From positions 1,116,001 to 1,180,000 of the forward strand of contig NZ_AP027737.1 in NCBI RefSeq assembly GCF_030296695.1: a stretch of 64,000 nucleotides of DNA. The letters are read 5' to 3'. The notes below the pieces were generated by a model. The model made no database searches. It was not told the DNA's origin and saw only the letters and a list, made by a program, of their open reading frames with translations. Below are positions 25,778 through 32,807 of the stretch, one piece after another (the first letter of the stretch is position 1; each line of letters begins with the position of its first letter). Origin of the DNA: Agromyces mangrovi (GTDB taxonomy: Bacteria > Actinomycetota > Actinomycetes > Actinomycetales > Microbacteriaceae). The position numbers and the translations under genes were made by a program.

Positions 25778-26395
25778 TCAGGCGGTCGGGTGCGGCCACC
25801 ACGAGGGCAGCAGCGCCGTGAAGCGCGCGGTCGCGGCCGCGATGTCGTGGTCGTCGCCGAGCGCCCACGTCTCCATGGCCCCGACGAGCCCGCCCGCGAT
25901 GTACGCGGCGGCCTCCTCCTGGGCACCCGGATCGGTCGGCGCGCCCGCGACGCCGCGCTCCGCCCAGACCTGCACTGCGAGCAGCGCCCGGTGCCGGATC
26001 CGCACGTCGAGCACCGAGTGGAACAGCCACCGCGAGCGCGAGCGCAGCAGCCCGCGGTACCCGGCGCGCTCCGACACGACGTGCTCGAGCAGCGCGCTGA
26101 GCGACTCCTCGTAGCGCTCGGCCACCTGCTGCGGGTCGCCCTCCGACGGGTCGACGTCGACGATCGAGATCGCGTCGAACTCGTACCCGTACTGCTCGAT
26201 CGCGAAGTCCTGCACGCTCTCGTTGTGCCCGTAGAACGTCGTGCGATGCACGCCCGCCTCGCGGCACAGCGCGGTGACGCTGATCTCGTCGAGCGCGGTG
26301 GTCTCGAGCAGCCGGCTCAGCGCATCGACCAGCGCGCGTCGCGTGCGCTCGGCACGTGGATCGAGGCCCGGCCCGCCCGGCGTGCTCGTCGTCAC
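25778..26395 (-). CDS. TetR family transcriptional regulator
   Basis: A 205-aa TetR-like regulator. The N-terminal DNA-binding part covers about residues 14-60 (RTRRALVDALSRLLETTALD, ISVTALCREAGVHRTTFYGH). The C-terminal half matches TetR_C-like domains and contains LRSRSRWLFHSVL. Start GTG 26395 is fixed by TAGGCT six bases upstream on the minus strand (26402-26407), a leaderless arrangement. The nearest candidate targets are the co-oriented SDR gene upstream and the divergent PPOX-hydrolase pair; no clear operator was found. Confidence 0.85.
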   Translation of the reverse strand: MTTSTPGGPGLDPRAERTRRALVDALSRLLETTALDEISVTALCREAGVHRTTFYGHNESVQDFAIEQYGYEFDAISIVDVDPSEGDPQQVAERYEESLSALLEHVVSERAGYRGLLRSRSRWLFHSVLDVRIRHRALLAVQVWAERGVAGAPTDPGAQEEAAAYIAGGLVGAMETWALGDDHDIAAATARFTALLPSWWPHPTA

Positions 26396-26469
26396 CCGCT
26401 CAGCCTAGCCGGAGGGGTCCCGCCGGATGGGCAGTGGTCGCACTGAGACGCCCGATGACGAGCAGTGCA

Positions 26470-26509
26470 GCGGATGCCCCCGAGCTGCGCGCGGCCCCGG
26501 GGCATCCGC
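26470..26509 (-). terminator. GGATGCC-family hairpin after the SDR gene
   Basis: GCGGATGCCCC (26470-26480) and GGGGCATCCGC (26499-26509) are perfect 11-bp arms around an 18-base GC-rich loop. It starts 7 bases beyond the SDR stop (26516) on the minus strand. Confidence 0.65.
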
Positions 26510-26515
26510 CCGCCC

Positions 26516-27256
26516 TCAGTCGGCGTAGTGCGCGAGGCCCGCGGTCTCGCCGCCGTCGGCGACGAACTCGGCGCCCGTCGAGAAGCTCGACTCGTCGCTC
26601 GCGAGGAAGAGGATGAGGTTCGACAGCTCGATCGGCTCGCCCACGCGGTGCAGCGCGACGTGGCTCTGCGGGGTCTCGAGCTCCTCGGTCATCGGGGTGC
26701 GGATGACGCCCGGGTGCACCGAGTTCACGCGGATATTGTAGCGCCCGAGATCGAGGGCCGCGTTCTTGGTGAGGCCGCGCACGCCGTACTTCGCGGCGTT
26801 GTAGCCGGGCAGCGCCTCGTAGCCCTGGAGGCCCGCGGTGGAGGAGACGTTGATGATCGAGCCGGCGCCCGACTCCTTGAGTGCTGGGACGGCCGACTTG
26901 ATGCCGTAGAAGACGCCGGTGAGGTTGATCTTCACGATGAGGTCCCACGCCTCGAGCGTGTAGTCCTCGATGGAGCCGAAGTTGGCGATGCCGGCGTTGT
27001 TCACGACGATGTCGAGTCGCCCGAACGCCTCGACCGCCGCGGCGACGGCCGCCTCCCACTGCGCGTAGTCGGTGACGTCGAGGTGCACGTAGCGCACCGC
27101 GTCGCCGAGCTCGGCCGCGAGTGCCTCGCCCTCCTCGTCGAGGATGTCGCCGATCACCACCTTCGCGCCCTCGTCCACGAGCAGGCGGGCGTGCGACGCC
27201 CCCATGCCCCGGGCTCCACCGCTGATGAGTGCGACCTTTCCACTGACGCGTGCCAT
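26516..27256 (-). CDS. Short-chain dehydrogenase/reductase
   Basis: Classical SDR of 246 aa, NAD(P)-dependent alcohol/ketone oxidoreductase. Cofactor motif ISGGARGMGASHARLL, NNAGIANFG, catalytic Ser in INVSSTAG and the Tyr-Lys pair in GYNAAKYGVRG. IGDILDEEG after strand 2 has an Asp, favouring NAD(H). The sequence resembles 3-alpha/20-beta-hydroxysteroid dehydrogenase-type SDRs, but substrate is a guess. AGGAAGG is 5-6 bases before ATG 27256. Its 5' untranslated region is unusually long and contains an 9-bp-arm inverted repeat. Confidence 0.9.
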   Translation of the reverse strand: MARVSGKVALISGGARGMGASHARLLVDEGAKVVIGDILDEEGEALAAELGDAVRYVHLDVTDYAQWEAAVAAAVEAFGRLDIVVNNAGIANFGSIEDYTLEAWDLIVKINLTGVFYGIKSAVPALKESGAGSIINVSSTAGLQGYEALPGYNAAKYGVRGLTKNAALDLGRYNIRVNSVHPGVIRTPMTEELETPQSHVALHRVGEPIELSNLILFLASDESSFSTGAEFVADGGETAGLAHYAD

Positions 27257-27280
27257 GACTACCTTCCTGGTTTCGGATCC

Positions 27281-27300
27281 CAGGGGTCGGTCGACCCCTG
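27281..27300. promoter_or_regulatory. Inverted repeat in the SDR leader
   Basis: CAGGGGTCG (27281-27289) and CGACCCCTG (27292-27300) form a perfect palindrome with a 2-base centre, 25 bases ahead of the SDR start. It could be an operator, for instance for the TetR at 25778, or a leader hairpin. Further upstream, GTGTAGTGTAG on the minus strand (27347-27357) is a likely promoter region. Confidence 0.45.
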
Positions 27301-27374
27301 GCTGGCGGGGGTCGGCATCGCGAAGGGTGTCGACCTCGTCGTCGCCATCTACACTACACCTGTTGATTAGAGGT

Positions 27375-27394
27375 CGGATGCCCCGGGGCATCCG
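27375..27394. repeat. Perfect 20-bp GGATGCC palindrome in a divergent promoter region
   Basis: CGGATGCCCC (27375-27384) joins its exact reverse complement (27385-27394). Both flanking genes point away from it, so it cannot terminate either one. This copy argues that the repeat family is not only a set of terminators. Confidence 0.75.
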
Positions 27395-27411
27395 CCCGCC
27401 CCAACCCACCG

Positions 27412-27439
27412 TTGACACCGCCCACCAGCCTGCGAGGAT
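27412..27439 (+). promoter_or_regulatory. Sigma-70-like promoter of the PPOX gene
   Basis: Consensus TTGACA (27412-27417), a 16-base spacer, then GAGGAT (27434-27439) six bases before ATG 27446. Predicts a leaderless transcript for the PPOX-hydrolase pair. Confidence 0.55.
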
Positions 27440-27445
27440 GGCCCC

Positions 27446-27877
27446 ATGGATGATGCGACCACGCTGATGACGAGCCTCTCCGAGCAGGAGTGCTGGGTGC
27501 GACTGCGGAACAACGAGATGGGCCGGCTCGCCGTGGCGGTCGACGGCCGCCCCGACATCTTCCCCGTGAACTACCACGCGACCGATCGGTCGATCCTGTT
27601 CCGCACCGCGGGCGGCACGAAGTTCGACGACGTGACCGCGAACCACGCGGTCGCGTTCGAGGTCGACCACTTCGACCAGGACGGCGGGTGGAGCATCGTC
27701 GTGCGCGGCACCGCGAAGCCGCTCACCACGCCCGGCGAGATCGCCGATGCGGAGTCCGCGCCGTTGAAGCCGTGGATCCCGACCGACAAGCCCAACTTCG
27801 TGCGCATCGAGGTCGAGGTCATCACCGGCCGCGCGGTCGTCTTCACGCTCGACCCGCGCCACGAGGGCACGCTCTAG
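27446..27877 (+). CDS. Pyridoxamine 5'-phosphate oxidase-fold flavoprotein
   Basis: A 143-aa split-barrel protein of the PPOX class that usually binds FMN or F420. The core reads LRNNEMGRLAVAVDGRPDIF, PVNYHATDRSILFRT, HFDQDGGWSIVVRG and IEVEVITGRAV. These features match the family often annotated as pyridoxamine 5'-phosphate oxidase family protein, most of which are not true PdxH. It is two bases upstream of an alpha/beta hydrolase, forming a likely two-gene operon. Confidence 0.82.
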   Translation: MDDATTLMTSLSEQECWVRLRNNEMGRLAVAVDGRPDIFPVNYHATDRSILFRTAGGTKFDDVTANHAVAFEVDHFDQDGGWSIVVRGTAKPLTTPGEIADAESAPLKPWIPTDKPNFVRIEVEVITGRAVVFTLDPRHEGTL

Positions 27878-27879
27878 TC

Positions 27880-28695
27880 GTGGCGGACCTGACCGCGTCC
27901 GACGGGGTCCGCCTGCACTACGACGAGTCCGGCGACCCGTCGGGCCGCCCGATCGTGCTGATCGCGGGCTTCAAGGCCGCAGCGCGCAGCTGGCGGTTCC
28001 AGGTGCGCGCCTTCGCTCGCGCGGGGTACCGCGTCATCGCATTCGACCGGCGCGGCCACGGAGCATCCCAGGTCGCAACGACCGGGCACGACATGCCGCG
28101 CCACGGCGCCGACATCCACGACCTGCTCGAGGCGCTCGACCTCCGCGACGCGACGCTCGTCGGGCAGTCCATGGGCGGCAACGCGATCTGGGCCATGGTC
28201 GAGCGGTTCGGCACCGGGCGCGTGCGCGACATCGTGATCGTCGACCAGACGCCCAAGATGCTGAACGACGACGACTGGCCGCACGGCTTCTACGACTACG
28301 AGGCCTCCAACGCCGACACGCTCTTCGCCGAGGGCATTCCCGACCCCGGCCGCCACTCGGCGGGATCGAAGGGCCTCGCGCGCATCGCCCGCCTCGTCAT
28401 CGCGATGGACCTCCTGCGCGGCGGCCGCGGCGAGCCGACGTTCACCGACGCCGAGCTCGCATTGCTGCACGACCACGCGACGCGCGACTGGCGCGCGGTG
28501 ATCGCCGACGTCGACGTGCCCGTGCTGTTCGTCGCCGGACGCGAGAGCGAGTTCTGGCCGAGCGAGCACGCCGCGGCATCCGCCGCCCTGAACCCGCGCG
28601 CCACCTCCGCGGTCATCGAGCGGGACGGCCACGCGACCAACATCGAGCAGCCGGCGGCGTTCAACCGCGGCGTGCTGGAGTGGCTCGAGCGGTAG
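27880..28695 (+). CDS. Alpha/beta hydrolase
   Basis: A 271-aa hydrolase fold protein. The nucleophile elbow is VGQSMGGNAIW, the oxyanion region IAGFKAAARSW, the histidine IERDGHATNIEQP; the acid is probably in FVAGRESEFW. Substrate unknown (ester, amide or haloalkane-like). GTG 27880 lies 2 bases after the PPOX stop, so translation is coupled. The stop is 9 bases from the stop of the convergent FAD oxidase, without a hairpin. Confidence 0.85.
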   Translation: MADLTASDGVRLHYDESGDPSGRPIVLIAGFKAAARSWRFQVRAFARAGYRVIAFDRRGHGASQVATTGHDMPRHGADIHDLLEALDLRDATLVGQSMGGNAIWAMVERFGTGRVRDIVIVDQTPKMLNDDDWPHGFYDYEASNADTLFAEGIPDPGRHSAGSKGLARIARLVIAMDLLRGGRGEPTFTDAELALLHDHATRDWRAVIADVDVPVLFVAGRESEFWPSEHAAASAALNPRATSAVIERDGHATNIEQPAAFNRGVLEWLER

Positions 28696-28704
28696 GCGCC
28701 GCGG

Positions 28705-30105
28705 TCAGCCCGGGAACGCCTTGCCCGGGTTCAGGATGCCGGCGGGATCGAGCGCGTCCTTGACGGCGCGGTGCATCGCGACGACCCGCGCACCGAGCTC
28801 GACCGATGCTCCGGGCAGCTTGAGCAGCCCGACCCCGTGCTCGCCGGTGGTGGTGCCGCCGAGGGCGAGGCAGTCGTCGACGATGCGGTCGAACGCCGCC
28901 TTGGCGCGGGCCTTCGCGGCATCGTCGGCCTCGGGCGCGATGATGAGCGGATGCAGGTTGCCGTCGCCCGCGTGGGCGATATTCGCGATCGTCACGTCGT
29001 GGTCGGCCGCCGCACGCTGGATGCGCGCCAGCATCTCGGGCACCGCGCCCCTGGGCACGCAGATGTCCTCCGTGAGCACCGGGCCGAGGCGTTCGAGCGA
29101 CGGGTAGGCGAGCCGCCTGGCGAGGAAGAGGCGGTCGACCTCGGCGGCATCCGCTGCGGTGTCGACGCGCAGCGCGCCCGCGCCCTCCATGGCGGCGCGG
29201 ATCCCGTCGGCGAGCGCCTCGCCCGTCGCGCCGGGCTCGTCGACCTGTGCGAGCAGGAGGGTGTCGGCGTCGTGCGGCAGCCCCAGGTCCTGCCAGGCGT
29301 CGACGGCGCGCAGGCAGACCGAGTCGACGAGCTCGAGCGCTGAGGGGATGATGCCCGCCCGGCTGACCGCCGCGACCGCCTCGCCCGCAGCGGTGAGCGA
29401 CGCGAACGACCCGACCACGGCACGTCGCTCGCGGTGCGCGAGCGGCAGCAGGCGCACGGTCACGTCGACGATCACCCCGAGCGTCCCCTCCGACCCGACC
29501 ATCAGTCCGGTGAGGTCGTAGCCCGCGACGCCCTTCGCGGTGCGCCGGCCGAGCTTCACGACCGACCCGTCGGCCAGCACGACCGTCATGCCCAGGATGT
29601 AGTCGCGCGTCACGCCGTACTTCACGCAGCAGATGCCGCCCGCGTTCGTCGCGGCGTTGCCGCCGATCGTCGAGATCGCCGAGCTCGCCGGATCGGGCGG
29701 ATACCAGAGCCCGTGCTTCGCCACCGTCGCCCGCAGCACGTCGTTCAGCACCCCCGCCTCGGCGACGGCGTAGCGTTCGTCGGCGTGCACCTCGAGCACC
29801 GCGGTCATGCGCTCGAGCGACAGCACGATGCATCCGACGACCGCGTTCGCCCCGCCCGACAGCCCGGTGCCCGACCCCCTCGGCACCACGCGGATGCCGC
29901 GAGCCGACGCCTCCCGCACCACGGCCGCGACCTCGGCCTCGGTGCCCGGCAGCACCACGGCGAGCGGCGTCGCGTACGGCGCCCATTCGGCGTCGTCGTG
30001 CGCGTAGCGCTCGAGGTCGCGCGGGTCGGCGAGCACCGCGTCCTCGCCGAGCAACTCGCGGAACAGGCCGACGACCTCGGGGGAAGCGGGTGCGTGCACG
30101 CTCAC
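28705..30105 (-). CDS. FAD-linked oxidase (GlcD / D-lactate dehydrogenase-like)
   Basis: Flavin-dependent 2-hydroxyacid dehydrogenase type, 466 aa. The N-terminal FAD-binding_4 domain shows VVPRGSGTGLSGGA, STIGGNAATNAGGICCVKYG and LTGLMVGSEGTLG; the C-terminal FAD-oxidase domain has ANIAHAGDGNLHPLI and GEHGVGLLK, the metal/substrate histidines of the GlcD family. It probably oxidises D-lactate, glycolate or another hydroxyacid at the membrane. GTG 30105 has GAGG upstream. It lies 127 bases after the riboflavin kinase gene on the same strand and may be the last gene of that operon. Confidence 0.88.
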   Translation of the reverse strand: MSVHAPASPEVVGLFRELLGEDAVLADPRDLERYAHDDAEWAPYATPLAVVLPGTEAEVAAVVREASARGIRVVPRGSGTGLSGGANAVVGCIVLSLERMTAVLEVHADERYAVAEAGVLNDVLRATVAKHGLWYPPDPASSAISTIGGNAATNAGGICCVKYGVTRDYILGMTVVLADGSVVKLGRRTAKGVAGYDLTGLMVGSEGTLGVIVDVTVRLLPLAHRERRAVVGSFASLTAAGEAVAAVSRAGIIPSALELVDSVCLRAVDAWQDLGLPHDADTLLLAQVDEPGATGEALADGIRAAMEGAGALRVDTAADAAEVDRLFLARRLAYPSLERLGPVLTEDICVPRGAVPEMLARIQRAAADHDVTIANIAHAGDGNLHPLIIAPEADDAAKARAKAAFDRIVDDCLALGGTTTGEHGVGLLKLPGASVELGARVVAMHRAVKDALDPAGILNPGKAFPG

Positions 30106-30232
30106 GGTGCGGTCCTCTCGTCGCGGATGCCGCACCCACCCTATGCCGCACCTGTACGGCCGAGGCGGCAGGTGGCGCCGCGCTGCGCTCCGTCCGCCGC
30201 CCCGGCCGGCCTGGCGGGCAGGGGAGTTCCGC

Positions 30233-30940
30233 TCAGGCGCCCTCGGCCATCTCGGCGAGGTCTCCGACGGTCGGATGCGACCAGCGCAGCAGTCCCACCG
30301 GCACGCCGGCGCGCTTCGAGACGGCCTCGTGCGTGAGGCATCCGTCGCGCATCGCCTGGCGGGCCGCCTCGGCGATCGCGTCGCGTCGACGCTCCTGCCG
30401 TGCGGCGATCGCGGCGCCGGTGTCGCGCGGCCGGCGCTCGGACGCGCCCCACTCGCCGCGACGCGGCCGCACCGGCTCGCCGATCCGCTCGGCCTTCGCC
30501 CAGCGCGCCGTGGCATCCACGTCGCGCTCCAGCTGGCGCACGAGGTCCTCCGACGAGCGGAACCGCCGCTGCGGGCGCAGGTGCTTCCGCAGGGTCACGA
30601 TGATCTGCGTGCCGTAGAGCGACTCGGCGAAGTCGAGCAGGAACGCCTCGAGCAGACGCACCCCGCTGCGTCCGTAGTAGGTCGGGCGGTGCCCGATCGA
30701 CACCGCCGCGACGAAGCGGCGCCCGCCCTCGACGACCACGTCGGCCGCCCAGACGCCGTCGCGGATGCGCAGGCCCGCGGGCAGCACGAGGTTCGCGGTG
30801 GGGAACCCCAGGGTGCGACCGCGCTGGTCGCCCGGCACCACGGTGCCCGCGACGACCGGCTCGTCGCGGTCGAGGTCGATGGCGGCGTACTGCTCGGCCA
30901 CGGGCCGGACGCGCGGCGGCGCGATCTGCGTGTCGGTCAT
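30233..30940 (-). CDS. Stand-alone riboflavin kinase with C-terminal helix-turn-helix (RcaA-like)
   Basis: Phosphorylates riboflavin to FMN. Residues about 30-160 are the RibF kinase domain: AGTVVPGDQRGRTLGFPTAN carries the ATP/riboflavin motif PTAN, followed by SIGHRPTYYG, LLDFAESLYG and the LRPQRRFRSSEDLV helix. The adenylyltransferase half of bifunctional RibF is absent (only 25 residues precede the kinase), so FAD is not made here. Residues about 185-235 (RRDAIAEAARQAMRDGCLTH, AVSKRAGVPVGLLRW) look like a small DNA-binding helical domain. ATG 30940 overlaps the upstream flavin reductase stop by 4 bases. Context with flavin reductases and FMN monooxygenases suggests a dedicated FMN supply or riboflavin catabolism. 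Confidence 0.82.
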   Translation of the reverse strand: MTDTQIAPPRVRPVAEQYAAIDLDRDEPVVAGTVVPGDQRGRTLGFPTANLVLPAGLRIRDGVWAADVVVEGGRRFVAAVSIGHRPTYYGRSGVRLLEAFLLDFAESLYGTQIIVTLRKHLRPQRRFRSSEDLVRQLERDVDATARWAKAERIGEPVRPRRGEWGASERRPRDTGAAIAARQERRRDAIAEAARQAMRDGCLTHEAVSKRAGVPVGLLRWSHPTVGDLAEMAEGA

Positions 30941-31452
30941 TGCTCCATGCCCCTCAGGTGTCGGTAGGTGCCCTTGTAGAACAGCAGCGGCTCGCGCGTG
31001 TGCCACTCGGCGGGACTCATCGCGTTCACCCGCCCGATGACGATGTAGTGGTCGCCGGCCTCGTGCTCGGCCCAGAGGTCGCAGTCGAGCCACATCAGCG
31101 ACCCGGCGATGAGCGGGTTGCCCGCACCGCTCGGCGTCCAGTCGATGCCGGCCCACTTGTCGGTGCCCCTGCGTGCGAACTGGCTCGACACCGCGTCCTG
31201 GTCGTGGGCGAGCACGTTCACCGCGAAGCGGCCCGCGTCGCGGATCGCGGGGTACGTGGTCGAGGTGGTCATGACGCTGAACGACACCAGTGGCGGCTCC
31301 ATCGAGACGCTGTAGAACGACTGGCAGGTGAAGCCGGTCGGCGCGCCGTCGGTCATGCCGCTGATCACGGTGATGCCCGACGCGTAGTGCCCGAGCGTGT
31401 CGCGGAACGCCCGCGGATCGAAGGTCGTCCCGGGTGCGATGTCCATGCTCAT
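30937..31452 (-). CDS. Flavin reductase family protein
   Basis: NAD(P)H:flavin oxidoreductase of the HpaC/FRP-like split-barrel family, 171 aa; it reduces free FMN or riboflavin for a partner monooxygenase. Recognisable parts: LGHYASGITVISGMTDGAPT, GFTCQSFYSVSMEPPLVSFS, FAVNVLAHDQDAVSSQFARR and the GDHYIVIGRV strand. ATG 31452 has GGAG 7 bases upstream. It overlaps the riboflavin kinase start, so kinase and reductase are made together, as expected if both act on the same flavin. Confidence 0.9.
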   Translation of the reverse strand: MSMDIAPGTTFDPRAFRDTLGHYASGITVISGMTDGAPTGFTCQSFYSVSMEPPLVSFSVMTTSTTYPAIRDAGRFAVNVLAHDQDAVSSQFARRGTDKWAGIDWTPSGAGNPLIAGSLMWLDCDLWAEHEAGDHYIVIGRVNAMSPAEWHTREPLLFYKGTYRHLRGMEQ

Positions 31453-31481
31453 GTCCGTCTCCTCGTGGGTGCGGTCGTGGG

Positions 31482-32000
31482 TCAAGCGCCGGCGGCGACG
31501 GGTCGGATGGCGCCGGCGACGGCGGTGACGGATGCCCCCCAGCGCGCGAGCCACGCGTCGAGCGCGCCCTCGTCGGCGTAGTGCTTGTCCGAGAGGTACA
31601 GCCCCTGCGTCGGCGTGGTCGCGCCGAGTTCGACGAGCACGGGCTTCAGGAGCAGCTCGGGCGCCATGAAGTGGGCGGGGCCCGCGCCGAGCATCAGCGG
31701 GATGGCGGTCACCCCGGCCATGCCGTCGCCGGTCTCGAACTGGTCGAGGAACAGCTTCAGGATGCCGCTGTAGGTCGCCTTGAACGTCGGCGACGCGATC
31801 ACCACCAGGTCGCTCGATTTGACGGTGGCGACCGCGTCGCCGACGGCCTGATCACCCCAGCCCATGAGGCCGGGGCCGAGCGTGACGAGGTCGATCTCGT
31901 TCCAGCGCTCGGCGAATGCACGGGCGACCACGCGCCCGGCATCGAGGGTCTTCGAGTCCGGCTTCGGGTTGCCGGCCACGACGGTCACGTTCAGGGTCAT
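31482..32000 (-). CDS. NAD(P)H-dependent FMN reductase (SsuE/MsuE-like)
   Basis: Flavodoxin-like FMN reductase, 172 aa. The phosphate-binding loop VVAGNPKPDSKT, the ASPTFKATYSGILKLFLDQF segment and LMLGAGPAHF follow the NADPH_FMN_red layout of SsuE, which supplies FMNH2 to two-component monooxygenases. It sits between two HpaC-type flavin reductases in one operon, giving three flavin-reducing enzymes in a row. Spacing to neighbours is 27-29 bases. Confidence 0.88.
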   Translation of the reverse strand: MTLNVTVVAGNPKPDSKTLDAGRVVARAFAERWNEIDLVTLGPGLMGWGDQAVGDAVATVKSSDLVVIASPTFKATYSGILKLFLDQFETGDGMAGVTAIPLMLGAGPAHFMAPELLLKPVLVELGATTPTQGLYLSDKHYADEGALDAWLARWGASVTAVAGAIRPVAAGA

Positions 32001-32027
32001 GCGGGTCTCCTTGCTGGTCGTGCCGCG

Positions 32028-32540
32028 TCAGGCGGCGAAGTCGTCGGTTGCGGCGAGCAGCGAGCGGAACGCGCGACCGTGGTAGATGAGCGGCTCGACG
32101 TCGTCGCTGACGGAGAGGTCGTGCACGTCGAGCACCACGAGGTCGTGGTCGCCCGACGGCACCTCGGCGCGCACCGAGCACTCGAGCGTCAGGACCGAGC
32201 CGTCGATCGTCACGGCCCCCTCGGTGCCGTGCGTGAGCGCCAGGCCCGCGAACCGGTCGCGCGAGCGCGACGCCAGCTGCATGCACGCCGCCTCGTGCCC
32301 GGTGGCGAGCACCGAGACGCCGAGGCGCTGCGCGCGCCGCAGCACCGGCCAGGTGCGCGAGCCGCGCTGCGCGGAGAACAGCACCTGCGGCGGCTCGAAC
32401 GAGATCCCGACGGTGAACGACGTCGACACGAAGCCGACGGGCACGTCGTCGACGATCGCCGTGATGGCGGCGACCCCCGACGGGAACGCGGCGAAGGCCG
32501 ACTCGACCATGGGGCGTTCTGCCAGCGAGACGGTGCGCAT
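32028..32540 (-). CDS. Flavin reductase family protein (second copy)
   Basis: HpaC-type flavin reductase of 170 aa, first gene of the flavin operon. Core: FAAFPSGVAAITAIVDDVPV, GFVSTSFTVGISFEPPQVLF, LGVSVLATGHEAACMQLASR and SGDHDLVVLDVHD. Distinct from the copy at 30937, so probably serves a different oxygenase or flavin. GAAAGGA lies about 6 bases before ATG 32540. The 267 bases upstream are the longest gap in this locus and hold a tandem repeat likely to be regulatory. Confidence 0.88.
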   Translation of the reverse strand: MRTVSLAERPMVESAFAAFPSGVAAITAIVDDVPVGFVSTSFTVGISFEPPQVLFSAQRGSRTWPVLRRAQRLGVSVLATGHEAACMQLASRSRDRFAGLALTHGTEGAVTIDGSVLTLECSVRAEVPSGDHDLVVLDVHDLSVSDDVEPLIYHGRAFRSLLAATDDFAA

Positions 32541-32630
32541 GTCGGTTCCTTTCGTGGTGCGGTCAGACTTCGGCGACGAGTGTTGCGTTGATTCGATTGA
32601 ACCCGTGCGCAGTTTCTGCTGGGTGACTCC

Positions 32631-32652
32631 TGCATTGCGCCTGCTTTGCGCC
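32631..32652. repeat. Tandem 11-bp repeat upstream of the flavin operon
   Basis: TGCATTGCGCC (32631-32641) is followed directly by TGCTTTGCGCC (32642-32652), one mismatch. It lies in the 267-base intergenic region 32541-32807, which is visibly less GC-rich than the genes. CATTGCGCC recurs at 43502-43510, upstream of the ABC importer of the same locus. The rest of the gap shows no gene and no FMN-riboswitch consensus. Confidence 0.5.
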
Positions 32653-32807
32653 GTCGACGAAACATGCGAGACGCACGCCGGCCCGCGCTGAATCGCCGTT
32701 GACCGGCACTTTCACGGTGCGAGTATCGGTTGCGGCGTCGCGGCGGAGAGCCAATCCGCCGCTGCGGGCCGCCATTCGCCGGGCGATCGCACGCGGCATC
32801 CGCTCGG

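Noticed and set aside
32541..32807. FMN riboswitch ahead of the flavin operon
   Set aside because: None of the conserved RFN-element segments could be found on either strand, although the context invited one.
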